NCBI GenBank assembly: GCA_900545085.1
Contig: UQXU01000014.1
Coordinates: 1-27,741, forward strand
Direction: 5' to 3'
Length of the DNA stretch: 27,741 bases
DNA from: an uncultured Eubacteriales bacterium
GTDB taxonomy: Bacteria; Bacillota; Clostridia; Christensenellales; Christensenellaceae
The notes below the pieces were generated by a model that saw nothing but the letters and a program-made list of their open reading frames with translations, searched no databases and was not told where the DNA came from. Shown here piece after piece: positions 14,454-22,209 of the stretch; position 1 is the first letter of the stretch, and each line of letters starts with the position of its first letter. Made by a program: the position numbers and the translations under genes.

Positions 14454-16061
14454 TTAAGAAGCGAGAATGTCTATCAGCTCAGGAAGGCTCTTTCGTCCGA
14501 AGTGTACCTCGCTGTCATCTACAATCAGACAAGGTACGCTCATTATCTTATACTTGTTCCTGAGTTCAGAATCATAGCTTACATCTATTATAGATACGTC
14601 CATGCTGCTGTTTTCTACTGCGAGTCTGCCCGCTGCTATTACCAGCTCGGGGCACATGCTGCACGATAGAGTGACCGCAACTTTTACATCGCGCGAGTTC
14701 AGCTTATTTATAGCGTCTTTCTGCTCTTCCGGCAGAGGCTGACCCGGACCCGCCGCGTTGTACATTGTCACCACGAACGAATTGAACTCATGTCCTCCCG
14801 GGACGCCGTAAAAGCTGAATCCGCGTTTGTTTCCTTTGACGTCGCATATATCTATATGCGGTCTGCCTTCACGTACAAATTCAGGCGAAAGCTTATCTGT
14901 CAGACCGCAAAGCTCGCGCGTAAAGCCTTCTATCTCTGCGCCCAGCTCCGAGCTGTCGATATAAGCGCGGATTGTCAGAGGGCTTTCAAATTTATCGAAT
15001 ATAGGCTTTAGCTGTCCAATAACCTCAGGAGAGAAAAATCCGTCGCTTTCCTCGTGATTTTCCTGCGTCTCCTCCGGAAGCTGCTTCCCATGCACTTCAA
15101 ACGCCGGAATACCCAGCTTTTGATGAAGTCCGCTGACATATTTTTCCAAAGACGTAGCGGCTTTCGCTCCGTCAGAAACGGCAGTAACGACCTGACGCAG
15201 GTTTTTTACACATATATCTCCGGCAGCATATACTCCGTCGAAATTAGTCTTTTGATCTATATCTGTTATGATATATCCCGCATCGTTAGTTTCCAGCTCG
15301 TCTTTGGACAGCCCGCCGACAGGGACATATCCCACAAATACAAACACTCCGAAATTCTCTCCGCTCTCAGGTTGGTATCTCTCAATCTCTCCTGTTTTGC
15401 GGTTTTTCAGCAGAGCATACTCCGGCATAGCAGAGCCTCCCAGCTCTTCTATCGCAGTGTTGTACCTTACGTCTATCTTATCGTGATTTTCCAGCTTCTC
15501 TATCACAGACTCCGCGCAGTTCATTTTCTCACCGCGCACGAGGACGGTGACATGGCTCGCATATCTGGTCAGGAACATAGCTTCTTCCGCAGCGGCGAAT
15601 CCCCCGCCGACGACAAACACCTGCATCCCTGTAAAAAATTCGCCGTCGCATGTCGCGCAGTACGCTACACCCCTGCCGCGAAATTCGTCCTCTCCTTTGA
15701 AACCAACCTTCCTGGGAGCCGCGCCCATAGCGAGTATCAGACCCAGAGCTTTAAACTCACCCTTATCCGTAATTACTGTCTTTACGTCTTCTGCAAACGT
15801 GCAGCTTCTCGCTTCTGTCATCAAAAATTCTGCGCCGAAGCTTTCCGCCTGCCTGCGCATCTGTTCTGTCAGTTCCTCACCACTCGTCTTGAAAACGCCG
15901 GGATAATTAACCACCTCGTTGGTTATCGTTATCAGACCGCCTATTTTATTCTTCTCTATTACAAGAGTTTTATATTTTGCACGTGACATGTATATCGCAG
16001 CTGCCAGACCCGCAGGCCCTCCGCCTATGATTATCACGTCATACATGTTTTTTGTATCCAT
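14454..16061 (-). CDS. Thioredoxin-reductase-like flavoprotein with C-terminal AhpF redox domain
   Basis: 535 residues. Residues 1-310 are a low-molecular-weight thioredoxin reductase module: FAD site GGGPAG (13-18), redox pair CATC (135-138), second nucleotide site GGGFAA (152-157), and FAD-contacting YAAGDI (278-283). After a linker rich in Glu (about 328-342) come two thioredoxin-like folds (about 345-535). The second has CSMC (467-470) in TLSCSMCPELV and a cis-Pro loop SVP (508-510), closely resembling the N-terminal domain of AhpF (there SCHNCPD). AhpF has this domain before the reductase; here it is after. Two bases after ahpC ends, so it surely reduces AhpC. The NADPH motif HRRxxxR is replaced by VRG (175-177). 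Confidence 0.9.
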   Translation of the reverse strand: MDTKNMYDVIIIGGGPAGLAAAIYMSRAKYKTLVIEKNKIGGLITITNEVVNYPGVFKTSGEELTEQMRRQAESFGAEFLMTEARSCTFAEDVKTVITDKGEFKALGLILAMGAAPRKVGFKGEDEFRGRGVAYCATCDGEFFTGMQVFVVGGGFAAAEEAMFLTRYASHVTVLVRGEKMNCAESVIEKLENHDKIDVRYNTAIEELGGSAMPEYALLKNRKTGEIERYQPESGENFGVFVFVGYVPVGGLSKDELETNDAGYIITDIDQKTNFDGVYAAGDICVKNLRQVVTAVSDGAKAATSLEKYVSGLHQKLGIPAFEVHGKQLPEETQENHEESDGFFSPEVIGQLKPIFDKFESPLTIRAYIDSSELGAEIEGFTRELCGLTDKLSPEFVREGRPHIDICDVKGNKRGFSFYGVPGGHEFNSFVVTMYNAAGPGQPLPEEQKDAINKLNSRDVKVAVTLSCSMCPELVIAAGRLAVENSSMDVSIIDVSYDSELRNKYKIMSVPCLIVDDSEVHFGRKSLPELIDILAS

Positions 16062-16063
16062 AG

Positions 16064-16627
16064 CTATATCAATCCTACCAGTTCGAGGCTGGGTTTAAGC
16101 GTTTTCGCACCCGGCTTCCATTTCGCAGGGCAAACCTCATCGCCATGCTCAGCCACAAACTGAAGCGCCTGCACCTTGCGCAGCAGCTCGTCAGCGTTTC
16201 TGCCTACATTGCCGGCGTTTACTTCATAAGCTGTTATTTTGCCTTCCGGATTTACTACAAACGTACCTCTCTCTGCCAAGCCGCTCTCCTCTATCATTAC
16301 GTCAAAATCTCTCGCGAGCGCGCCCGTGGGATCTCCCAACATCGGATATTTTATTTTCTTTATCGTATCGGACGCATCATGCCAGGCCTTGTGTACAAAG
16401 TGTGTATCGCAGGATACAGAATACACCTCACAGCCCATAGATTTGAACTCATCGTATTTCATAGCGAGATCTTCCAGCTCAGTCGGGCACACGAACGTAA
16501 AATCCGCAGGATAGAAAAAGAACACAGCCCACTTACCGAGCACATCCTGCTTCGTCACCTCTCTAAACTCTCCGTCAGCGAATGCCTGTACTTTGAAATC
16601 GCTCACTTCTTTGCCTATTAATGACAT
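16064..16627 (-). CDS. ahpC: Alkyl hydroperoxide reductase peroxiredoxin subunit
   Basis: 187 residues, a typical 2-Cys peroxiredoxin of the AhpC subfamily that reduces H2O2, organic peroxides and peroxynitrite. The peroxidatic Cys is C47 in FTFVCPTE and the resolving Cys is C166 in EVCPAKW, both at the expected places (46 and 165 in E. coli). VNAGNVGRNADELLRKVQALQ is the usual dimer-interface helix region. The ATG follows ATGGAGGATAAAGT. First gene of a two-gene unit with the reductase that recycles it. The upstream region has a dyad and direct repeats that may bind an oxidative-stress regulator. Confidence 0.96.
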   Translation of the reverse strand: MSLIGKEVSDFKVQAFADGEFREVTKQDVLGKWAVFFFYPADFTFVCPTELEDLAMKYDEFKSMGCEVYSVSCDTHFVHKAWHDASDTIKKIKYPMLGDPTGALARDFDVMIEESGLAERGTFVVNPEGKITAYEVNAGNVGRNADELLRKVQALQFVAEHGDEVCPAKWKPGAKTLKPSLELVGLI

Positions 16628-16689
16628 ACTTTATCCTCCATCAGTCTTTTATTATTCAATGTCCAAATTAGTTTGTACATTCTAACCCA

Positions 16690-16743
16690 ATTATACACGT
16701 CAATTAATGTCAATAAACACACTTTAGTTAGTTTTCACTAACT
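16690..16743 (-). promoter_or_regulatory. ahpC promoter and operator region
   Basis: Reading the minus strand, a -10 TATAAT lies at 16695-16690 with no good -35 at 16-18 bp (TTTATT is closest). Upstream are direct repeats GTCAAT (16699-16704 and 16709-16714, exactly 10 bp apart) and a perfect dyad AGTTAG-TTTTCA-CTAACT (16726-16743). No PerR box (TTATAAT-N-ATTATAA) is seen. Confidence 0.45.
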
Positions 16744-16794
16744 TTTCACTTTTATACTTTTTTTCTTTGTATTATTTATTATATAATGCAAATG

Positions 16795-16818
16795 AAAACG
16801 GCCGTCTCCGACCGTTTT
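16795..16818 (-). terminator. Likely terminator after thiN
   Basis: Stem AAAACGG/CCGTTTT (16795-16801/16812-16818), 18 nt after the thiN stop on the minus strand, then CATTTGCATT. The T run inside the 3' arm is short, so strength is uncertain. Confidence 0.5.
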
Positions 16819-16836
16819 GCTTCAATAAATTCTATT

Positions 16837-17478
16837 TTATTTGTCTATGTCCAGTATAATTAATGCCATTCCGTCAAGTATGAGATGCAGCTTCGATGAA
16901 AGCGCAACATTGCTCACGCCGCATGGATCAGGATAAAACACAGGCAGGAGCAAATCTTTCACCGGATATTTCAACTCGCCTTCCCGCGATGTAACGCGGA
17001 CGTCTCCGCCAAAAGGCAATATGGAAAGCGTCTGACCCTCCCGCACGTCCAGCTCGGCTTCCGAACAGCTCATGAAACACACGCTTTCTCCGCACGGCAT
17101 AACTGCCTTCACTCCGCGGCGTGCGATATAAGCCATAGCCTGATAATTCGCATAAGTGTGATCCTGCCTGCCTCCGCCGCCTCCGAGCAGCACTATTTCA
17201 TCCGCGCCTGCATCCAAGGCGTATTCAGCCGCTATCATTGTGTCGGTTGCGTTCTTCTCGCTGGGGTATTTCAGCATTTTAACGCCTTTTCTCGAATAAT
17301 ACTCGCGAACGGCGTGAGATACCGAATCCATATCTCCCAGAAACACGTGAGGCATTATGCCGTATCCATACAGCCAGTCTGCGCCTGAGTCCGCCGCTAT
17401 AATCAGCTGAGCGTCGGCGTATTTCTCAGCTTGCCCCGGAGTCGGCGGTTCTCCGCCGGCTGCTATCAGCGCCCGCAT
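16837..17478 (-). CDS. thiN: Thiamine pyrophosphokinase
   Basis: 213 residues, the usual length. It transfers pyrophosphate from ATP to thiamine, making the cofactor. Motifs: ADSGADWL (about 29-36), GDMDSV (48-53), the phosphate-binding EKNATDTMIA (about 74-83), and GGGGGRQDHTYANY (about 98-111). The C-terminal half is the small beta-sandwich that binds thiamine. The ATG overlaps the end of rpe by 13 nt. Last gene of the operon; in Bacillus the same place is taken by thiN (yloS), followed by spoVM. No TPP riboswitch is present, as expected for salvage by this enzyme. Confidence 0.93.
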   Translation of the reverse strand: MRALIAAGGEPPTPGQAEKYADAQLIIAADSGADWLYGYGIMPHVFLGDMDSVSHAVREYYSRKGVKMLKYPSEKNATDTMIAAEYALDAGADEIVLLGGGGGRQDHTYANYQAMAYIARRGVKAVMPCGESVCFMSCSEAELDVREGQTLSILPFGGDVRVTSREGELKYPVKDLLLPVFYPDPCGVSNVALSSKLHLILDGMALIILDIDK

Positions 17479-18128
17479 CTCAAATTGAGTATCGTCGCCT
17501 TGGGATTGCGCGACGAGAACACGGCGCTGCCCGCGACGAGAACATCAGCGCCCGCATCTATGACATCCTGCGCATTCGCTTCCGTAACTCCGCCGTCCAC
17601 TTGAAGCCGAATATCTCTGCCGCTTTTCTTTATCATATTTCTTATTTCAGAAATTTTTCTCAGGCTGGCCGGTATAAATTTCTGTCCGCCAAAGCCGGGG
17701 TTGACAGACATTACAACTACAAAATCCAAATCATCCATTACATAATCCAGCACACTCGGAGGAGTAGAAGGATTGAGAGCTACGCCCGCCTTCACTCCCA
17801 TACTCTTGATAAGAGAAATCGTGCGCTGAAGATGCACGCTCGCTTCCTGATGCACGCTTATTGCATCCGCGCCTGCTTTGGCAAAAGCCTCGACATACCT
17901 TTCGGGCTGTTCAATCATCAAGTGTACGTCTAACGTAAGATCTGTTACTTTTCTTATGTCTCGCACCATCGGCACGCCAAAAGTAATATTAGGTACGAAC
18001 ATGCCATCCATAACATCACAGTGGACCCAGTCTGCGCCGTCGGCGCCCAATCTGCGCACAGCGACGGCCATGTTTGCAAAGTCCGCAGATAATATAGACG
18101 GAGCGATAAGCACTTTGTTATCAGTCAT
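17466..18128 (-). CDS. rpe: Ribulose-phosphate 3-epimerase
   Basis: 220 residues. It interconverts ribulose 5-phosphate and xylulose 5-phosphate in the pentose phosphate pathway. TIM-barrel signatures: APSILSADFA (Ser near substrate), HCDVMDGMFVPNITFG (metal-binding His and Asp), LDVHLMIEQPE, VMSVNPGFGGQKFIP (phosphate loop), QVDGGV (second catalytic Asp), and ADVLVAGSAVF. The start is the ATG at 18128 (MTDNKVLIAPSIL), preceded by AGGGAGG and overlapping the rsgA stop by 8 nt. A longer reading from 18158 has no family match before MTDN. Confidence 0.96.
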   Translation of the reverse strand: MTDNKVLIAPSILSADFANMAVAVRRLGADGADWVHCDVMDGMFVPNITFGVPMVRDIRKVTDLTLDVHLMIEQPERYVEAFAKAGADAISVHQEASVHLQRTISLIKSMGVKAGVALNPSTPPSVLDYVMDDLDFVVVMSVNPGFGGQKFIPASLRKISEIRNMIKKSGRDIRLQVDGGVTEANAQDVIDAGADVLVAGSAVFSSRNPKATILNLRCGR

Positions 18129-18993
18129 ATTTTTTTTCCTCCCTGAGCAAAAGCTCATCCAAAATTTTTAAATATCTTTCGTATCTGCCCTGCGGTATCG
18201 CGCCTTGGTCTACAAGAGCCTTAACACCGCAGTCAGGCTCCTTCCTGTGTACGCACGACGCAAAGCGGCACTGCGCCGCGCCGAACTCACGATACATTTC
18301 CGAAAGCTGATCCGGAGTTATGTCCATGCTCTCCAAAATACTAAATCCCGGAGTGTCAATAACTGTCGCATTCAACCTTTTTATGTAGAACAGCTCGCTA
18401 TGCCGCGTCGTATGTCTTCCCCTCGCCGTCTTTTTGCTCAGGCCTCCTGTTTTCAGCCCCAGCTCCGGCGCAATCCTGTTAAGCAAAGATGATTTCCCTA
18501 CCGCCGACTGTCCCGCAAAGGCGGTGCATTTTCCGCATAGGAATTGTTCAAGAGTTTCTATACCCTCTCCTGATTTAGCCGAAGTTAAGATTATATCTGC
18601 TCCGCTATTCTTATATTCTTCGGCTAAATCACGTGCTTTGTCATTTTCATCTATTTTATTTATCACTATCGCAGGCTTTATATTACAGTGTGCAGCATAA
18701 AGCAGCAGCTTATCTGCCAGCAACCAATCCGGCGCGGGCTTTTTCGCCGACACCGCTATAACCAATGCGTCTACATTCGCTACCGCAGGGCGAGTCAGCA
18801 GATTACGCCTCGGGAGTATCTCCTCGACATATCCCATGCTCGTCTCCGTCGGCATAGTGAACTCCACTTCGTCGCCGGGCACGGGTTTTATCCCGTCTGC
18901 GCGAAATTTCCCTCTGGCTCGGCATTCATAAACCTCGCCGCCGTATTTTACATAATAAAATCCGCCAATGCCTTTTAATATAACCGCTTTCAT
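18121..18993 (-). CDS. rsgA: Ribosome small subunit-dependent GTPase RsgA
   Basis: 290 residues. A circularly permuted GTPase that checks late 30S maturation. An OB-fold covers about 1-68. The G motifs appear in permuted order: G4 NKID (112-115), then G1 GQSAVGKSS (161-169), then G3 DTPG (213-216), with the TARGRHTTRHSE switch region (189-200) between. The C-terminal zinc site is C242, C247, H249, C255. The ribosome site GGGGAGGG is 7 nt before the ATG. Next to PrkC/PrpC; in Bacillus PrkC phosphorylates the homologue, so the pairing may be functional. Confidence 0.96.
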   Translation of the reverse strand: MKAVILKGIGGFYYVKYGGEVYECRARGKFRADGIKPVPGDEVEFTMPTETSMGYVEEILPRRNLLTRPAVANVDALVIAVSAKKPAPDWLLADKLLLYAAHCNIKPAIVINKIDENDKARDLAEEYKNSGADIILTSAKSGEGIETLEQFLCGKCTAFAGQSAVGKSSLLNRIAPELGLKTGGLSKKTARGRHTTRHSELFYIKRLNATVIDTPGFSILESMDITPDQLSEMYREFGAAQCRFASCVHRKEPDCGVKALVDQGAIPQGRYERYLKILDELLLREEKKYD

Positions 18994-19014
18994 GCAAGCC
19001 CTCCCCGCCTGCGC

Positions 19015-20424
19015 TCAATCAGAGCTTACGTTTTTTCCTACCTGCAATTCTACTTTGACATCATCTTCATTCAGCTCCGTGCCTGCGGCGGGATACTGCG
19101 CCGTAACCTTGCCCTCGTCGCCCGCGGGACAGCTCACGTACTTCACATCGAAATCACGTATGCCCTGTAAATACAGCTCATCTTGCGCCGCGGAAAATGT
19201 TTTCCCTATCAAATTAGGCATACGCGGAGTAACATTGTCCGCACTTACGGTTATCTTCACTTTATCTCCGCTGCCTATTCTCGACCCGCTCTCGGGGGAC
19301 TGCGCCACCACCGTTCCCGGAGTCGTATCCGGAGAATTTACTTCTTCTACAATTATCTCGGCGCCTGTATCTTTCAAAAGCGCCTCCGCCTCTTCCAGAC
19401 TCTTATCTACTATGTAAGGCATGTATGCGTCCTGTCTGGCTGCGCCTCCGCCTATGGAGTCCTTTACAAAAAGTATTCCCTCTACTATCCCGCCAATCAG
19501 AATCACCAGCACAAGGGCCAGCACAAACGCTCTGGAGACGCTTCTCTTTCTCTCTCGCTTGACAGCGTGCGGCTTGCTTTGCTTTTTATTAACCCGAACG
19601 TAATCCCCGACAGGCTCGGAAAGACATCTTGACAAATCCTTCTGCATTTCCGCGGCGTCCTGATATCTGTTCTCTCTGTCTTTAGACATAGCTTTGAGTA
19701 TTATCTTATTCAAGCTGGGCGGTATGGCTCTGTTTATCTTCATCGGCTCGTCTACCTTGCTCTGCACGTGCATCAAAGCTATGGAAAGCTCGTCCCCGCC
19801 GTCAAAAGGCAGCCTGCCCGTCGCCATCTCGTAAAGCATCACTCCGAGAGAGTATATATCCGTGCGATTATCTACCGTATCTCCCCTCGCTTGCTCCGGC
19901 GAGAAATAATGAACCGAACCGAAAACCTTCTTATTGCAGTCCTGTTGAAACTCCGTCTCTTCTGCAATTCCGAAATCGGAAAGCATAGGTTCGCCGTTAT
20001 TCGCAATCAGGACGTTCTGAGGCTTTAAGTCTTTGTGTATTACTCCCTTGTGATGCGCATACGAAAGCGCACTGCAAAGCTTCTGAGCTATATTCACGCA
20101 TTCGGTCAGACTCAATCGCTCTCTTTCCAGACGATCTTTCAGATTGCTGCCGTCTATGTAGTCCATGGCGATATAGCGTCTGCCGGCTACCGCTCCGGAG
20201 TCGAATGTATGCACTATATTCTCATGCCTCAGCCTCATGGTCATGTTGGCTTCTTTTCTGAATGCGCGCGAATACTCCGTATTTCCTTTAAGCTCTTTTC
20301 TCATGACCTTGAGAGCGACTACATTGCCCGTGCGCGTATCCTCCGCCTTGTACACGAGAGACATACCTCCCTCTGCCGCAAGGCCGATTATTCTGTATCT
20401 GTCCGCAAACAATCTATCAGCCAT
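19015..20424 (-). CDS. prkC: Ser/Thr protein kinase with two PASTA repeats
   Basis: 469 residues. A cytoplasmic Hanks-type kinase domain (about 10-270): glycine loop GLAAEGGMSLVYKA, catalytic lysine in VALKVM, catalytic loop HKDLKPQN (HRD-type with Lys), DFGIA, and activation segment SVHYFSPEQARG. A juxtamembrane basic stretch follows (about 290-300), one membrane helix (about 303-325), then two outside PASTA domains (about 340-405 and 406-469) that bind peptidoglycan muropeptides. Bacillus PrkC has three PASTA repeats and about 648 residues, so this one is short. Start ATG at 20424; ATG 20430 and GTG 20433 are in frame and close. It overlaps its phosphatase prpC by 8 nt. In spore formers PrkC triggers germination in response to muropeptides. 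Confidence 0.94.
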   Translation of the reverse strand: MADRLFADRYRIIGLAAEGGMSLVYKAEDTRTGNVVALKVMRKELKGNTEYSRAFRKEANMTMRLRHENIVHTFDSGAVAGRRYIAMDYIDGSNLKDRLERERLSLTECVNIAQKLCSALSYAHHKGVIHKDLKPQNVLIANNGEPMLSDFGIAEETEFQQDCNKKVFGSVHYFSPEQARGDTVDNRTDIYSLGVMLYEMATGRLPFDGGDELSIALMHVQSKVDEPMKINRAIPPSLNKIILKAMSKDRENRYQDAAEMQKDLSRCLSEPVGDYVRVNKKQSKPHAVKRERKRSVSRAFVLALVLVILIGGIVEGILFVKDSIGGGAARQDAYMPYIVDKSLEEAEALLKDTGAEIIVEEVNSPDTTPGTVVAQSPESGSRIGSGDKVKITVSADNVTPRMPNLIGKTFSAAQDELYLQGIRDFDVKYVSCPAGDEGKVTAQYPAAGTELNEDDVKVELQVGKNVSSD

Positions 20425-21163
20425 GAACATCACCGCCTGTGTTGCGGACTACTACAATCGTGATATTATCATACCCGCCGTACTCCAAAGCGAGAGACAT
20501 TAAATACCGAGCCTTCTCCTCAGACGTACCCTCTCCGGCAAGGCAGTTCTTAATCTGCATATCGCTCACCAGTCGAGTAAGACCGTCCGAACAAATCAGC
20601 ATACTGTCCCCTTCGGAGAATTCTCCTTCGAAATAATCCGCCTGTACGCAATCCATGCCGAGAGCCCGTGTTATCATGTTTTTGTACGGATGAGTTTCCG
20701 CCTCCTCCCGCGTCAGTATGCCCTTATCCACCAGATACTGCACATAGCTGTGGTCTATGGTGACCTGGCGCAGCTCTCCTCCTCGAAACGTATACATCCT
20801 CGAATCTCCGACATGAGCCGCGCGGAAACGCTCGCCGTCCATTACAACCGCAATCATAGTCGTACCCATGCCTTCAAAAGCCTCGTGAGACTGCGCATAA
20901 GAGTATATCTCGTCGCTTGTTATCTCAAGAAACTCCGCAAGCTGAGCGGCGGACGCATTCGGACAGGTCTTTATTCGCTTTAAAACGCTGTCCGAAGCCA
21001 TGGTGCTCGCGAGCTTTCCGCCTTTATAGCCTCCCATCCCGTCAGCAACTATAGCCGTAAGCATACCTCCTGCTCTGGCTATGCTCACTGTGTCTTCGTT
21101 TTCTTCTCTCACCTTTCCTACGTCCGTCAGAGCGGCGTAATCCAAATTTAAATGCTTTTTCAT
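20417..21163 (-). CDS. prpC: PP2C-family Ser/Thr phosphatase
   Basis: 248 residues, the usual length for PrpC/Stp, which dephosphorylates targets of PrkC. Metal-binding and catalytic motifs: TDVGKVREENED near the N-terminus, VADGMGGYKGG (about 40-50), AHVGDSRMY, ICSDGLTRLV, and GGYDNITIVVV near the end. The start is the ATG at 21163 (MKKHLNLDYA), 8 nt after GGGAGG, and 14 nt after the rlmN stop. An upstream in-frame reading from 21208 overlaps rlmN and has no family match. It is cytoplasmic and manganese-dependent by family. Confidence 0.95.
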   Translation of the reverse strand: MKKHLNLDYAALTDVGKVREENEDTVSIARAGGMLTAIVADGMGGYKGGKLASTMASDSVLKRIKTCPNASAAQLAEFLEITSDEIYSYAQSHEAFEGMGTTMIAVVMDGERFRAAHVGDSRMYTFRGGELRQVTIDHSYVQYLVDKGILTREEAETHPYKNMITRALGMDCVQADYFEGEFSEGDSMLICSDGLTRLVSDMQIKNCLAGEGTSEEKARYLMSLALEYGGYDNITIVVVRNTGGDVHG

Positions 21164-21177
21164 AATCACGCCTCCCA

Positions 21178-22209
21178 TTACGCATGACGCGCTCTCAGCT
21201 GACCGCATGCTCCGTCTATATCCTGACCCAAGGAACGCCTGAGCGTCGCAGAAACCCCCAGTTTTTTAAGCTGTTCCATGAAGGCATACGCCTGACGTCT
21301 GGAAACTCCTTCAAAGCCGCCTTCGGATATGGCGTTGTAAGCTATAAGATTCACATGCGCAATTTTCCCTTTCAGCAGGGAGGCCAGAGCTTCCGCATCT
21401 TTACTTCTGTCGTTTATACCATGCAGCAGCACGTATTCAATTATAATTCGTCTGCCCGTCTTTTTCTCATAATAACTCATAGCGTCCAGCGTCTCCGCTA
21501 TGCTGTATTTTTTCGCAATCGGCATTATTTGCCTCCGCTGCAAATCCGTAGGCGCATGCAGCGAAAGACAAAGCGTAAGCGGAATATTCATATCCGCAAA
21601 TTCATATATTTTCGGAACGACTCCGCATGTGGACAGAGATATGTTTCTGTAGCTTATCCCCAAGCTGTCGGGGCTGTTTATCAATCTCAGGAACTTGACA
21701 ACATTCTGCAGATTAGCCATCGGCTCGCCCGTCCCCATCAGGACTATATTTGTTATATGCCTTTTGCCGTCTCCGTCGGCTATGTCCGCATTTGTCATGA
21801 GTATTTGCGCGAGCAGCTCGCCGGGCTCGAGATTTCTTATAAATCCGCCCTTGCCGGAGGCGCAGAAGGCGCAGTCCATTCCGCATCCCACCTGCGTAGA
21901 GATACATATGCTGTTTCCGTGTTCATACCGCATGAGCACGCTCTCCACACTGCCCCCGCGCGGCATTTCCCATAGATATTTGCGAGTGCCGTCTGAAGAG
22001 ACCTGCCTCGCAAGCATTTTAGGATAACCCTCCGAAAAGTTCTCCGAAAGCTTTTTTCTCAGAGCCAGGGAGAGGTTCGTCATCTCTGCGAAGGGAGTAC
22101 ATTTAGTGAGCCACTCATATATCTGACCCGCGCGGAAAGGCTTCTCACCCATTTCCTCTTTCAAAATGTCCTTCAGTTCGGATACGGAATAATCCAACAG
22201 ATACTTCAT
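21178..22209 (-). CDS. rlmN: Dual-specificity 23S rRNA/tRNA methyltransferase RlmN
   Basis: 343 residues. A radical-SAM enzyme that methylates C2 of A2503 in 23S rRNA and A37 of some tRNAs. The iron-sulfur motif C-x3-C-x2-C is C109, C113, C116 in GCGMDCAFC. GEPMANLQNVVKFL, ISLSTCGVVPKI and SLHAPTDLQRRQIMP are family blocks. The C-terminal methyl-carrier cysteine (C335 in DGACGQL) is present, matching C355 of the E. coli enzyme. The ATG shares one base with the rsmB stop (TAATG), so translation is coupled. Confidence 0.96.
   Translation of the reverse strand: MKYLLDYSVSELKDILKEEMGEKPFRAGQIYEWLTKCTPFAEMTNLSLALRKKLSENFSEGYPKMLARQVSSDGTRKYLWEMPRGGSVESVLMRYEHGNSICISTQVGCGMDCAFCASGKGGFIRNLEPGELLAQILMTNADIADGDGKRHITNIVLMGTGEPMANLQNVVKFLRLINSPDSLGISYRNISLSTCGVVPKIYEFADMNIPLTLCLSLHAPTDLQRRQIMPIAKKYSIAETLDAMSYYEKKTGRRIIIEYVLLHGINDRSKDAEALASLLKGKIAHVNLIAYNAISEGGFEGVSRRQAYAFMEQLKKLGVSATLRRSLGQDIDGACGQLRARHA

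Noticed and set aside
15054..15986. A 310-codon open frame opposite the thioredoxin-reductase-like gene
   Set aside because: Antisense to a conserved flavoprotein, with no recognisable domain and no promoter or ribosome site.
16628..16760. A PerR box upstream of ahpC
   Set aside because: No sequence close to TTATAAT-N-ATTATAA; only single half-site-like stretches.
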